Below are positions 1 to 7,795 of a stretch of DNA of 12,837 bases, piece by piece; the stretch's first letter is position 1, and every line of letters begins with the position of its first letter. Both the position numbers and the translations under genes were made by a program. This stretch comes from an uncultured Eubacteriales bacterium (GTDB taxonomy: Bacteria > Bacillota > Clostridia > Oscillospirales > Oscillospiraceae), in NCBI GenBank assembly GCA_900549705.1, contig URPI01000049.1, positions 1-12,837 on the forward strand, in the 5' to 3' direction. The notes beneath the pieces were generated by a model. It saw nothing but the letters and a program-made list of their open reading frames with translations. It ran no database searches and was not told the origin of the DNA.

Positions 1-1596
1 TGCCACAACGATGTGGAGCCGATTATCTCCGCCCAGTGGTTCGTGAAGATGAAGCCCCTGGCCAAGGAGGCCATCCGGGTGGTGAAGGACGGGGAGACGA
101 AGTTCGTCCCCGACCGCTTCAGCAAGACCTACCTCAATTGGATGGAGAATGTCCGAGACTGGTGCATTTCCCGTCAGCTGTGGTGGGGCCATCAGATTCC
201 CGCCTGGACCTGCGCCGACTGCGGCCACATCACCGTGTCCCGCCAGGATGTTTGCCAGTGCGAGAAGTGCGGTAGCACCAATATTGAGCGAGATCCCGAT
301 GTACTGGATACCTGGTTCTCCTCCGCTCTGTGGCCTTTTGAGACCCTGGGCTGGCCCGAAAAGACCCCTGACCTGGATTATTTCTATCCCACCGATGTGC
401 TGGTTACCGGCTACGATATTATCTTCTTCTGGGTTGCCAGAATGATTTTCTCCGGCTGTGAGCACACCGGAAAGCCCCCCTTCCACACCGTGCTGATTCA
501 CGGCCTGGTGCGGGACGATAAGGGACGGAAGATGAGCAAGTCCCTTGGAAACGGCATTGACCCCCTGGAGATGATTGACAAGTATGGCTGCGATGCCCTG
601 CGCATGAACATGGTCACCAGCAACTCCCCCGGCAACGACACGCGCTTCTATGTGGAGCGGTGCGAGGCCATGCGTAACTTCGCCAACAAGCTGTGGAACG
701 CCTCTCGTTATGTGATGATGAATCTGAGCGAGGATTCCGTCAATCAGCTGCCCGCTATGGACAAGCTGGAAATCTCCGACAAGTGGGTGCTCTCCAAGCT
801 CAATACCCTCATTGCCGAAGTGACGGAGAACCTGGAAAAGTACGAACTGGGTGTGGCGGTTCAGAAGGTGTACGATTTCATTTGGGATACCTACTGCGAC
901 TGGTACATCGAGCTGACCAAGGCGCGTCTGTACGGCGAGGATGCCGACCGGAAGCAGACCGCTATCCAGGTGCTGGTGTATGTGCTGGATCAGGTGCTGC
1001 GTCTGCTGCATCCCTTCATGCCCTTCATCACCGAGGAAATCTGGCAGAGCCTGCCCCATGAGGGAGACGCACTGATTGTGGCTGCCTGGCCTCAGTACCG
1101 GGAGGAGCTTGCCTTCGGCGAGGAGGAGTCCCACATGGAGTCCGTCATGAACGCCATCCGCTCCATCCGCAACCGCCGTGCCGAGATGAACGTGCCCCCC
1201 TCCAAGAAAGCAGCGCTGTATGTGCTGACCTCCAAGCCCCAGGTGTTTACCGAGGGCGAGGGCTTCATCCTGCGGCTGGCCTATGCCGACAGCATGACCC
1301 TGCTGGATGCAGAGCCGGAAAACCTCAATGGCATGGTCACCTGCGCCACCGCTGATGCAAAGCTCTATATCCCCATGGGACAGCTGGTGGATGTGGCAAA
1401 GGAGCTGGAACGCATCAACAAGGAGCTGGACAAGGCCAGAAAGAATCTGGCATCTCTGGAGGGCAAGCTTTCCAACGAGAGCTTTGTCTCCCGTGCGCCG
1501 GAGGCGGTTGTGGCTGCCGAGCGTGCAAAGGCACAGAAGGCCCGGGATCTGATTGTCAGCCTGGAAGAAAGCCTGAAGGCCATGCAGGCACTGTAA
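1..1596 (+). CDS. valS: Valyl-tRNA synthetase, C-terminal part (5' end outside window)
   Basis: Class I aminoacyl-tRNA synthetase that charges tRNA-Val in the cytoplasm. The reading frame is open to base 1, so the gene is cut by the window edge; 531 codons remain of a family norm near 880, and the HIGH motif and most of the editing domain are missing. Visible: VEPIISAQWFVKM just after the start, a four-cysteine zinc-ribbon-like insert (Cys 71, 74, 87, 90 of the visible part), DPDVLDTWFSSALWPF, and the catalytic KMSKS loop at bases 529-543. The helical anticodon-binding domain follows (about residues 260-400). The last 65 residues or so are a charged coiled coil (KELERINKELDKARKNL and onward), the tRNA-binding arm typical of ValRS and absent from IleRS. 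It ends in TAA and is followed 25 nt later by a strong terminator. Identification is secure. Confidence 0.97.
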   Translation, partial: CHNDVEPIISAQWFVKMKPLAKEAIRVVKDGETKFVPDRFSKTYLNWMENVRDWCISRQLWWGHQIPAWTCADCGHITVSRQDVCQCEKCGSTNIERDPDVLDTWFSSALWPFETLGWPEKTPDLDYFYPTDVLVTGYDIIFFWVARMIFSGCEHTGKPPFHTVLIHGLVRDDKGRKMSKSLGNGIDPLEMIDKYGCDALRMNMVTSNSPGNDTRFYVERCEAMRNFANKLWNASRYVMMNLSEDSVNQLPAMDKLEISDKWVLSKLNTLIAEVTENLEKYELGVAVQKVYDFIWDTYCDWYIELTKARLYGEDADRKQTAIQVLVYVLDQVLRLLHPFMPFITEEIWQSLPHEGDALIVAAWPQYREELAFGEEESHMESVMNAIRSIRNRRAEMNVPPSKKAALYVLTSKPQVFTEGEGFILRLAYADSMTLLDAEPENLNGMVTCATADAKLYIPMGQLVDVAKELERINKELDKARKNLASLEGKLSNESFVSRAPEAVVAAERAKAQKARDLIVSLEESLKAMQAL

Positions 1597-1621
1597 GGGA
1601 AATCAGAAACAAGTGAACATG

Positions 1622-1655
1622 ATGCCCCGGCGCACAAGCTGCCGGGGCATTTTTG
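1622..1655 (+). terminator. Intrinsic terminator of valS
   Basis: A perfect 10-bp GC-rich stem (1622-1631 pairs with 1641-1650) with a 9-nt loop runs directly into TTTTTGT. It lies between the valS stop and the ribosome site of the next gene. The phosphorylase therefore either has its own promoter or depends on readthrough; no convincing promoter is visible in the 77-nt gap. Confidence 0.9.
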
Positions 1656-1673
1656 TCAGAAAGGAGCTGCCAA

Positions 1674-2453
1674 ATGTTATTATCCGAATTTGACCCCTGT
1701 CGGGATGCCGTTATTAACCCCAAAATGTGCATCAAGGGAAAGATTGAGAATTTCCCGGAGGTGACCGTTTCCTGCTTTTCCCACCACCTGTTTGAAGCGG
1801 TGCTTGCCTTCTTTGAGCCGGAGGAAATCGGGCGCGTGGGCGGTGCCAACGGCAAAGCGCCGGTTTATGCCGTCACCTACAAGGGAAAGAGAATCGGCTT
1901 TTATGAGTCCAGGGTGGGGGAGCCTGCCTGTATCGGGGACTATGAGGATTTGCTTGCCATGGGCATGAAAACCCTGATTCTCTTTGGCAACTGCGGCGTG
2001 CTGGACAAGACCATTGAGGACTGCGGCATCATCATTCCCACCAGAGCATTGCGGGATGAGGGATGCAGCCATCACTATGCCCCACCTGCCGACAGTATTG
2101 AAGTGAATCGCAAATACCGCAATTTGTTTGCCCAGGTGTTGCAGACGCACGGCTATTCCTATGTGGAGGGAACCACCTGGACAACGGATGCCTGCTACCG
2201 GGAGACCCGGGCAAAGGTGGAGCGCCGGAAAGCCCAGGGTGCTATCTGCGTGGAGATGGAATGTGCCGGAATGCAGGCTGCGGCGGATTTCCGGGGTGCG
2301 GATTTCTTTGAATTTTTCTATGCCGGGGATAACCTCGACCAGCCGGTGTGGGATTCCCGCAGCCTTGCCGGTCATGTTCGCCTGGATGACAAGGGGAAAA
2401 TTGCGTTGCTGGCCTTTGAACTGGGCGTAGAGATAATGGGGAGCCAACCGTAG
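1674..2453 (+). CDS. Nucleoside phosphorylase (uridine phosphorylase-like)
   Basis: A 259-residue enzyme of the PNP/UDP phosphorylase family, which splits nucleosides with phosphate into base and ribose-1-phosphate in the salvage pathway. Start chosen at ATG 1674, because AAGGAG (1661-1666) sits 7 nt upstream; an in-frame TTG at 1653 lies inside the terminator tail and has no such site. Motifs: SRVGEPACIGDYEDL (79-93, in place of the usual phosphate-binding loop), LFGNCGVL (103-110), GTTWTTDACYRET (166-178), the ribose-binding VEMECAG (193-199), and AGDN near 217-220 at the usual position of the catalytic Asp. Length fits the family. Base specificity (uridine against purine) cannot be read from these motifs. 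No clear terminator follows. Confidence 0.88.
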   Translation: MLLSEFDPCRDAVINPKMCIKGKIENFPEVTVSCFSHHLFEAVLAFFEPEEIGRVGGANGKAPVYAVTYKGKRIGFYESRVGEPACIGDYEDLLAMGMKTLILFGNCGVLDKTIEDCGIIIPTRALRDEGCSHHYAPPADSIEVNRKYRNLFAQVLQTHGYSYVEGTTWTTDACYRETRAKVERRKAQGAICVEMECAGMQAAADFRGADFFEFFYAGDNLDQPVWDSRSLAGHVRLDDKGKIALLAFELGVEIMGSQP

Positions 2454-2581
2454 AGCCGAAGAATTTGCAACATAATTCAAATGGGGTTGTGCAGATTGCC
2501 TTAATTACAACAAAATACGGGCAGATGGTCTGTATAAAATAATGAATTTAAAATATAGATGCAATTGATTCAGAAATTCGA

Positions 2582-2610
2582 TTGACACGCCGCAAAACAG
2601 GTGCTATAGT
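2582..2610 (+). promoter_or_regulatory. Near-consensus sigma-A promoter of the ABC operon
   Basis: TTGACA (2582-2587), exactly 17 nt, then TATAGT (2605-2610), with a TGC extension just before the -10. Expected start is near 2617, giving a leader of about 43 nt. That leader is too short for a T-box or riboswitch. It contains a weak 5-bp hairpin (TTCCC/GGGAA) before the ribosome site. The promoter looks strong and without visible operator repeats. Confidence 0.88.
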
Positions 2611-2659
2611 ATGGTCATCAATCGTTCCCCCATGGGAAACGTCAAAGGAGAGAATAAAG

Positions 2660-3631
2660 ATGAAAAAACTCATTTCCCTTGTTCTTGCTGCTGCCATGAT
2701 GCTGGGCGCGGGCTCCGCCGTCACTGCCAAGGCAGAGGAGGAGAAGACCTATACTGTGGGTATCTGCCAGCTGGTGCAGCACGCTGCATTGGATGCCGCA
2801 ACCCAGGGCTTTATGGATGCCCTCACCGAAAAGCTGGGCGACAACGTGAAGTTTGATTTGCAGAATGCTCAGGGTGAAACCACCATGTGTTCCACCATCG
2901 TCACCGGCTTTGTCGCCAACGAGTACGACCTGATTATGGCCAACGCCACTCCCGCTCTGCTGGCTGCTGTGGCTGCCACTGACACCATCCCCATCCTGGG
3001 CACCTCCGTTACGGACTACGGCACTGCCCTGGCCATTGACGACATGGATGCAACCAAGGGCACAGGCATCAACGTGTCCGGCACCTCCGATGGCGTTCCT
3101 GCCCAGCAGTATGCCGACACCGTGCTGGAGTTGGTTCCCGATGCAAAGAACGTTGCTGTCCTGTACTGTTCCGCAGAGCCCAATTCTGTGCTCCAGGCCA
3201 ACCAGTTCGTCGCCTGCATGGACGAGAAGGGCGTGAAGACCACTGTTTACACCTTTACCGATTCCAACGATATTCAGGCGGTTGTCACCACTGCTGTGGA
3301 GGGTGCGGACGCTATGTATATCCCCACTGACAACACTGCTGCCTCCAACATGACCATTATTTCCAACGTCTGCGGCGGCGTGAATCTGCCTATTATCTGC
3401 GGCGAAGAGGGTATGTGCGGAGCCGGTGGCCTGGCAACGGTTTCCATCAGCTACTATGACATCGGCCATGTCTGCGGCGAAATGGCTTATGACATCCTGG
3501 TAAACGGCGCGGATGTTTCCACTATGCCCATTGGCTACGCGGCTTCTCCTGCCAAGAAGTATAACCCCGACTATGCTGCCACCATCGGCTTTGAGATGCC
3601 GGAGGGCTACGAGGCAATCGAGACGGAATAA
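2660..3631 (+). CDS. ABC transporter substrate-binding protein (ABC_sub_bind / TrpX-like)
   Basis: A 323-residue extracellular binding protein that should deliver a small solute to the permease and ATPase encoded next. Start at ATG 2660, preceded by AAAGGAG (2644-2650); an open frame runs further upstream but covers the promoter, so it is not translated. Residues 1-25 are a signal peptide: KK, a hydrophobic stretch (LISLVLAAAMML), then AKA before EEEK, a type I signal peptidase site. There is no lipobox cysteine, which is odd for a Gram-positive binding protein. The mature part starts YTVGICQLVQHAALDAATQG and shows the two-lobe pattern of PF04392-type proteins: PILGTSVTDYGTAL, NVAVLYCSAEPNS, and DAMYIPTDNTAASN. 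Known relatives bind tryptophan/tyrosine in streptococci, but the ligand here cannot be inferred. Confidence 0.9.
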   Translation: MKKLISLVLAAAMMLGAGSAVTAKAEEEKTYTVGICQLVQHAALDAATQGFMDALTEKLGDNVKFDLQNAQGETTMCSTIVTGFVANEYDLIMANATPALLAAVAATDTIPILGTSVTDYGTALAIDDMDATKGTGINVSGTSDGVPAQQYADTVLELVPDAKNVAVLYCSAEPNSVLQANQFVACMDEKGVKTTVYTFTDSNDIQAVVTTAVEGADAMYIPTDNTAASNMTIISNVCGGVNLPIICGEEGMCGAGGLATVSISYYDIGHVCGEMAYDILVNGADVSTMPIGYAASPAKKYNPDYAATIGFEMPEGYEAIETE

Positions 3632-3650
3632 TGGGGATTTCCCCTCAACA

Positions 3651-3694
3651 AGCAGAATAAACTCCCGGCAAACTGTTGCCGGGGGCTTTCTGCT
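3651..3694 (+). promoter_or_regulatory. Intercistronic stem-loop between binding protein and permease
   Basis: An inner perfect 8-bp GC stem (3664-3671 with 3676-3683, loop ACTG) lies within an outer 7-bp stem (AGCAGAA 3651-3657 with TTCTGCT 3688-3694). No U-tract follows. It lies 19 nt after the binding-protein stop and 16 nt before the permease ribosome site. Such hairpins in transporter operons usually protect the 3' end of the binding-protein mRNA or cause partial termination, so that the binding protein outnumbers the membrane parts. The role here is inferred. Confidence 0.65.
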
Positions 3695-3725
3695 GAATAA
3701 CACCAATTTTAGGAGGTAGAAATCC

Positions 3726-4718
3726 ATGCTGGATTCTCTGATGATATCCATCCCCGAATACTTTGCTTCCCTGAAGTTCTCTGCCCTGATGCGGGCGCTC
3801 CCCGGCGGCATTGCCCAGGGCCTTATCTGGGGCATCCTGGCGCTGGGCGTGTTTATGACCTTCCGAATGCTGGGCATCTCCGACCTGACCGTGGACGGCA
3901 GCATGGCAACCGGCGGTGCAGTTTGCATCATGCTGGTGCTCAAGGGGGTCAATCCGCAGCTGGCGCTGCTGGCCTCCTTCTTTGCCGGAATGGCCGCCGG
4001 TGTTATCACCGGTTTCCTGCACACCAGATTGGGCATCCCGGACATCCTGGCCGGTATTCTGACCCAGATTTCCCTTTATTCCATCAACCTGAATATTATG
4101 GGCAAGGCGAACCAGGCGGTTAATGTCAACAAGGTTTCTTTCCTGTTCTCCTCCAATGCAAAGCTGCTGACGCGCACCATCTGGATTGTGTTCTTTGTGT
4201 GCGCAGCACTGGTGGGTGTTCTGTACCTCTACCTGGGCACGGAGCATGGCTCTGCCCTTCGTGCTACCGGCATCAACGGCAATATGGCGCGGGCGCAGGG
4301 GATTAACACGAGCCGCATGAAGGTCATCGGTCTGGCCATCAGCAATGGCCTTGTCGCCCTCAGCGGCGGCATCATGTCCCAGTATCAGGGCTTTGCCGAT
4401 GTGAAAATGGGCACCGGTGCCATCGTCATCGGTCTGGCAGCGGTGATTATCGGCGAGGTGCTGGGCGAGGCCATTATGGGCAAGCACATGAATTTTATGA
4501 TTCGCCTTGCCTTTATTGTTCTGGGAAGTGTGATTTATTATGTGGTGTATGTGTTTGTCCTCTGGCTGAAGTTCCCCGCCGATGACATGAAGCTGCTCAC
4601 CGCCGTGGTGGTGGCAATTTTCCTGGCTGTGCCCAACCTGCGCTCTGCCAAGCGCAATTCCTTCGGGCGGCTGGCAAAGCAGAATGCAAGAAAAGCCAAG
4701 CAGAATCAGGAGGGCTGA
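3726..4718 (+). CDS. ABC transporter permease (BPD_transp_2 type)
   Basis: A 330-residue polytopic membrane protein that forms the channel of the importer. ATG 3726 follows a perfect AGGAGG (3711-3716) by 9 nt. Hydrophobic segments appear at about residues 29-48, 60-73, 78-98, 106-123, 151-171, 200-217, 229-248, 260-280 and 289-303. Diagnostic stretches are LALGVFMTFRMLGISDLTVD (39-58) and the cytoplasmic ATPase-contact loop around GSALRATGINGNMARAQGI (175-193), both typical of the branched-chain/TrpY-like permease family. The C-terminus is a basic tail rich in K and R. The stop is 3 nt before the ATPase ATG, so the two are translated together. Confidence 0.92.
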   Translation: MLDSLMISIPEYFASLKFSALMRALPGGIAQGLIWGILALGVFMTFRMLGISDLTVDGSMATGGAVCIMLVLKGVNPQLALLASFFAGMAAGVITGFLHTRLGIPDILAGILTQISLYSINLNIMGKANQAVNVNKVSFLFSSNAKLLTRTIWIVFFVCAALVGVLYLYLGTEHGSALRATGINGNMARAQGINTSRMKVIGLAISNGLVALSGGIMSQYQGFADVKMGTGAIVIGLAAVIIGEVLGEAIMGKHMNFMIRLAFIVLGSVIYYVVYVFVLWLKFPADDMKLLTAVVVAIFLAVPNLRSAKRNSFGRLAKQNARKAKQNQEG

Positions 4719-4721
4719 ATC

Positions 4722-5519
4722 ATGTTGGAAATCAAAAATGTGTATAAAACCTTCAATGCGGGCACCATCAACGAGAAAAAGGCCTTGCAGAATCTGAACC
4801 TGACGTTGCAGACCGGCGATTTCTGCACGGTGATTGGAGGAAATGGCGCGGGCAAGTCCACCATGCTCAATGCGGTGTCCGGTGTGTGGCCGGTGGATTC
4901 CGGCGCGATTTTAATCGATGGTGTGGATATTTCCGGCCTGTGCGAATACAAGCGTGCCCCCTTCCTGGGGCGGGTGTTCCAGGATCCCATGAACGGTACG
5001 GCGGCAGATATGCAGATTATTGAAAATCTGGCACTGGCGGCTCGGCGGGGGGAAAAGCGCAGAATTCTGCGCTGGGGCGTGCCCAAGACGGACACGGAGA
5101 AGTACCGCGAAATGTTGAAAACCCTGGATTTGGGTCTGGAAGACCGGCTGACCACCAAGGTTGGCCTTCTGTCCGGCGGCCAGCGGCAGGCGTTGACCCT
5201 GCTGATGGCAACTATTCAGAAGCCGAAGCTGCTGCTGCTGGATGAGCACACTGCTGCCCTGGATCCCAAGACGGCCTCTAAGGTGTTGGAAGCCACCCAG
5301 CGCATTGTCACCCAGAACCATCTGACCACTTTGATGATTACCCACAATATGCGTGATGCCATCGCCTACGGCAACCGGCTTGTGATGATGTATGACGGCC
5401 ACATTGTGGTGGATGTGTCCGGGGAGCAGAAGAAAAACCTCACGGTGGAGCAGCTGTTGGAGCTGTTCACCAAGGCTTCCGGTTCCAACGAAGCGGACGA
5501 TAAGCTGATTCTCTCTTAA
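4722..5519 (+). CDS. ABC transporter ATP-binding protein
   Basis: A 265-residue cytoplasmic ATPase that powers the importer. It starts 3 nt after the permease stop; its AGGAGGG ribosome site lies in the last codons of the permease. All ABC signatures are intact: Walker A GGNGAGKST (39-47), Q-loop VFQDP (Gln 87), signature LSGGQ (150-154), Walker B LLLLDE (170-175), D-loop AALD (178-181) and switch His 208 in MITHNM. Only one nucleotide-binding domain is present, so the working transporter needs a dimer. Completes a three-gene operon that ends at a strong terminator. Confidence 0.95.
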   Translation: MLEIKNVYKTFNAGTINEKKALQNLNLTLQTGDFCTVIGGNGAGKSTMLNAVSGVWPVDSGAILIDGVDISGLCEYKRAPFLGRVFQDPMNGTAADMQIIENLALAARRGEKRRILRWGVPKTDTEKYREMLKTLDLGLEDRLTTKVGLLSGGQRQALTLLMATIQKPKLLLLDEHTAALDPKTASKVLEATQRIVTQNHLTTLMITHNMRDAIAYGNRLVMMYDGHIVVDVSGEQKKNLTVEQLLELFTKASGSNEADDKLILS

Positions 5520-5524
5520 ATAGG

Positions 5525-5571
5525 AAAAAGGCTCCCCCAGCCGGAAATGAAACCGACTGGGGGAGCCTTTG
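5525..5571 (+). terminator. Bidirectional terminator closing the ABC operon
   Basis: A stem of 14 bp (5527-5540 with 5557-5570), extended by further pairing around CCGG/CCG, is flanked by AAAAA on the left and CCTTTG on the right. The plus-strand tail is short (TTT), but the left A-run gives a TTTTT tail on the minus strand. It can therefore also stop transcription of the convergent DUF975 gene. Confidence 0.85.
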
Positions 5572-5635
5572 TATTGCAGGGGCGGATATTATCCGCCCGC
5601 AACCCCGGATTTCCGCTGGAACCCGGATAAATGTA

Positions 5636-6607
5636 TTACATTTGGAAGATATTCCCTAATACTGCGCCGCTCTGCTCCTGCTTGGGACACAGACTGTCAT
5701 AGAACAGGGCATAGGTTACGGCTACCTTGTTGCTGAAGAAGTACCGCAAGGCAAAGTCCGCTGCCAGATACAGTACAACAGTGCCCCAGTACAAAACCTC
5801 GGGGGGCAGCCCGATAGCAAACAGTGCCAACACCATGTTCAAATAAATCAGCACGCTCACCAGCGCTTGCAGCAGATAATACCACCAGAAGCTCAAATCT
5901 ACCCGGAACATCATCTTCATATTGCCCTGCATCATCCGGCGGCTCTCCCGCAGGACACCGAACGCACCCAGCTGGGGGCGGTCAATGAGCAGATAGTCCA
6001 CCATCCGATAGGTGCAGGAGAAATACCACAGCAGCGGCACCAGCGCCACCAGATAGATAAGAATAATGGGGAGCATGGCGCTGTAAAGGGCTATGAGCGC
6101 CAGGCCATTGGACAGCAACTCCTCGGCAGACACAGTGCTCATAACCGCAATCACACGGTTGGAAAGGGGCGTGAGCAAACATACATTTACCACCAGAAAG
6201 CACAGGGCGAAGGCTGCCGCTGTCATGATGAGCATTTGCAGCAGCCGGGTGCGCAGCAGCACCCAAATTCGTTCGCCTCCTGATTTCAGGCTGTTGGGGG
6301 AGGCATATTGCCCCCGGGCAATGCGCAGCATGGAGCCGGTGTAACCCAGCGTCAGGCACATTACCAGCAGCAGCTGGGCGATGGTCAGAACCGTGTCGGC
6401 AGTGGTGAGCATGGAACGAGTGCCGATGTTCTGAATGCCGCCGGTCTGGGAAATCTGGCTGTCCAGCAGATCCTGCACAACGGTTACCACCAGCGACGAA
6501 AGCGCCACAATCCCGGCATAAACCAGCACAACCTTTTTGGGGTCGTTGCCGCTTTGCAGCCGGTTGGAGGCTTTTTTCTTTAGATATTTTGCAGATGGAA
6601 TACTCAT
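5636..6607 (-). CDS. DUF975 family integral membrane protein
   Basis: A 323-residue membrane protein of unknown function. ATG at 6605-6607 with AGGAGA (6614-6619) 6 nt upstream. About six hydrophobic segments are visible (residues about 26-48, 70-92, 122-145, 165-195, 241-266, 272-290). The recognisable DUF975 block is LRESRRMMQGNMKMMFRVDL (219-238) followed by SFWWYYLL, and the end carries the family's VAVTYALFYDSL pattern (295-306). The N-terminus is basic (KYLKKKASNRLQSG), which suggests it faces the cytoplasm. It is divergent from the XRE regulator next door, which is the natural candidate to control it. No catalytic residues can be proposed. Confidence 0.8.
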   Translation of the reverse strand: MSIPSAKYLKKKASNRLQSGNDPKKVVLVYAGIVALSSLVVTVVQDLLDSQISQTGGIQNIGTRSMLTTADTVLTIAQLLLVMCLTLGYTGSMLRIARGQYASPNSLKSGGERIWVLLRTRLLQMLIMTAAAFALCFLVVNVCLLTPLSNRVIAVMSTVSAEELLSNGLALIALYSAMLPIILIYLVALVPLLWYFSCTYRMVDYLLIDRPQLGAFGVLRESRRMMQGNMKMMFRVDLSFWWYYLLQALVSVLIYLNMVLALFAIGLPPEVLYWGTVVLYLAADFALRYFFSNKVAVTYALFYDSLCPKQEQSGAVLGNIFQM

Positions 6608-6638
6608 GAAGCATCTCCTATGTTTTTTTCTTCCCTAC

Positions 6639-6667
6639 AGTTTAGTACATTTTCCCGAAAATAGCAA
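6639..6667 (-). promoter_or_regulatory. Probable promoter of the DUF975 gene
   Basis: On the minus strand TTGCTA (6662-6667), exactly 17 nt, then TAAACT (6639-6644). Each box matches four of six consensus bases. The predicted start lies about 25 nt upstream of the ATG. It is back to back with the promoter of the XRE gene. Confidence 0.45.
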
Positions 6668-6686
6668 ATGAATTTTTCTGGAACAG

Positions 6687-6715
6687 TGGAAAAACCTTGG
6701 CGGCTATGGTAGAAT
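6687..6715 (+). promoter_or_regulatory. Probable extended -10 promoter of the XRE regulator
   Basis: TGGAAA (6687-6692), 17 nt, then TAGAAT (6710-6715) preceded by TGG, an extended -10. The transcript would start near 6722, so the ATG at 6724 would be almost leaderless, which favours the ATG at 6745 as the true start. Confidence 0.5.
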
Positions 6716-6744
6716 GATACAAAATGAGCGGGGAGGGAGTCAAA

Positions 6745-7530
6745 ATGGAACTAGGCGAACGGCTGCGGCAGGAGCGGATTGCCCAAGGACTCAGCCAGCG
6801 GCAACTGGCGGGGGAGAAAATCACCCGCAATATGCTCTCGCAGATAGAAAACGGGTCAGCCACTCCCTCCGTGGACACGTTGCGCTATCTGGCGCAGCAG
6901 CTGCATAAGCCGGTCGGTTTTTTCTTGGAGGGGGGGAGCAGCCTCCCCGGTTTTGAAAAAGTCTGGGAGACCTTTCGGGCGGGGGATGCCCAGCAGGCCC
7001 TCAATCAGCTGGATGCCCTGCCGGAGGAAGCCAACGGCTGGGAATATGATCTTCTGCGTGCGCTGGCGCTTTTGAGTGCGGCGGAACAGTATATACAGCA
7101 GGGGAGGGAGATGTACGCCGGGAAGCTGCTGACCCAGGCTGAGGCGCTGGAAGAAAAGCTTTCCTTTCTCCCGGAGCTGAAGACCCGGCGGTTGCTGCTC
7201 CGGGCAAAATTAAAGCTTCCGGTGGAGGCGGCAGCACTCCAAAGCTTGGATGAACAGTTGTACCTCCATGCCTATGCCGCTCTGGGGGCGGATGCACCGG
7301 TACGGGCGGCGGCCTATCTGGATGCCTGCGCAGACCGGACGGGGGCGGATTGGCATCTGCTGCGGGCGAAGGTGTATATGAAGCAGGGGGAGTATGCTGC
7401 CGCCGCGGTGCTGCTGCAGCAGGAGGAGAAGAAAAAACCGGAGGAGACCGTTCCGCTGCTGGAAATCTGCTTCCGGGAGATGGGAGACTTCCAGCACGCC
7501 TATTATTACGCTTGCTTGCAGCGAAAATAG
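6745..7530 (+). CDS. XRE-family HTH regulator with TPR-like C-terminal domain
   Basis: A 261-residue DNA-binding regulator. ATG 6745 chosen: a purine-rich GGGAGG site lies 8 nt before it, and the usual family start MELGERLRQERIAQGLS begins here; an in-frame ATG at 6724 would add 7 residues but has no ribosome site. Helix-turn-helix at about residues 16-37 (LSQRQLAGEKITRNMLSQIENG pattern), followed by PSVDTLRYLAQQLHKPVGFF, the standard XRE ending. The rest is helical and rich in Ala, Leu and Glu, consistent with tetratricopeptide-like repeats that sense a ligand or peptide, ending GDFQHAYYYACLQRK as in many Clostridia relatives. Target unknown; the divergent DUF975 gene is the closest candidate. 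No terminator is evident; the mobile remnant begins soon after. Confidence 0.85.
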   Translation: MELGERLRQERIAQGLSQRQLAGEKITRNMLSQIENGSATPSVDTLRYLAQQLHKPVGFFLEGGSSLPGFEKVWETFRAGDAQQALNQLDALPEEANGWEYDLLRALALLSAAEQYIQQGREMYAGKLLTQAEALEEKLSFLPELKTRRLLLRAKLKLPVEAAALQSLDEQLYLHAYAALGADAPVRAAAYLDACADRTGADWHLLRAKVYMKQGEYAAAAVLLQQEEKKKPEETVPLLEICFREMGDFQHAYYYACLQRK

Positions 7531-7607
7531 TTTTTTTCACGCCGCTGAAGCGAAAAGCATTTCATGAAAAACGCTTGCTTTCGTTTTCGATGTCTGCGCC
7601 GATATAA

Positions 7608-7795
7608 AGCGATGTTGGTAAACCTGCGCTCATTTTTAGTGGTGAGCAAAACGGGAAGATGAATGGTGTCGCTGCTGTTCCTGACAAGCAGCTTGACCTA
7701 TTTGTTCAGACAGTGTACACGAATGTAAAAATGAGAACGAGCATACGAGGGGCGTATATATATTTTTTGCGGCTGGGACGGATAGCAGCGGAATA
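7608..7795 (+). pseudogene. Frameshifted upstream coding remnant of the polyvalent protein
   Basis: One frame is open from 7608 and reads SDVGKPALIFSGEQNGKMNG, then a stretch ending VYTNVK at 7730. The frame of the large gene downstream is open from 7697 and continues NENEHTRGVYIFFAAGTDSS (7730 onward), then GIMYPIKLK. The two join smoothly only if one base is missing in the A-run 7727-7731 (five A). The true protein therefore extended well upstream of the ATG at 7796, and this part is broken by a -1 shift. A start for the original gene is not visible; TAA at 7605-7607 closes the frame. Alternatives are a programmed -1 slip or a sequencing error in the A-run. Confidence 0.55.

Noticed and set aside
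2454..2659. T-box or riboswitch before the transporter operon
   Set aside because: The promoter at 2582-2610 leaves too short a leader, and no T-box consensus is present.
2642..4045. Long open frame on the minus strand opposite the binding-protein and permease genes
   Set aside because: Fully antisense to two well-identified genes; low-complexity His/Gly-rich translation typical of a shadow frame; no ribosome site.
7531..7607. Imperfect hairpin (CGAAAAGCA/TGCTTTCG) as terminator of the XRE gene
   Set aside because: The stem contains a bulge and a long loop, and is followed by only GTTTTCG; too weak to call.
7727..7731. Programmed -1 frameshift site
   Set aside because: Only five A and no seven-base slippery heptamer or clear downstream structure; decay or sequence error is simpler.
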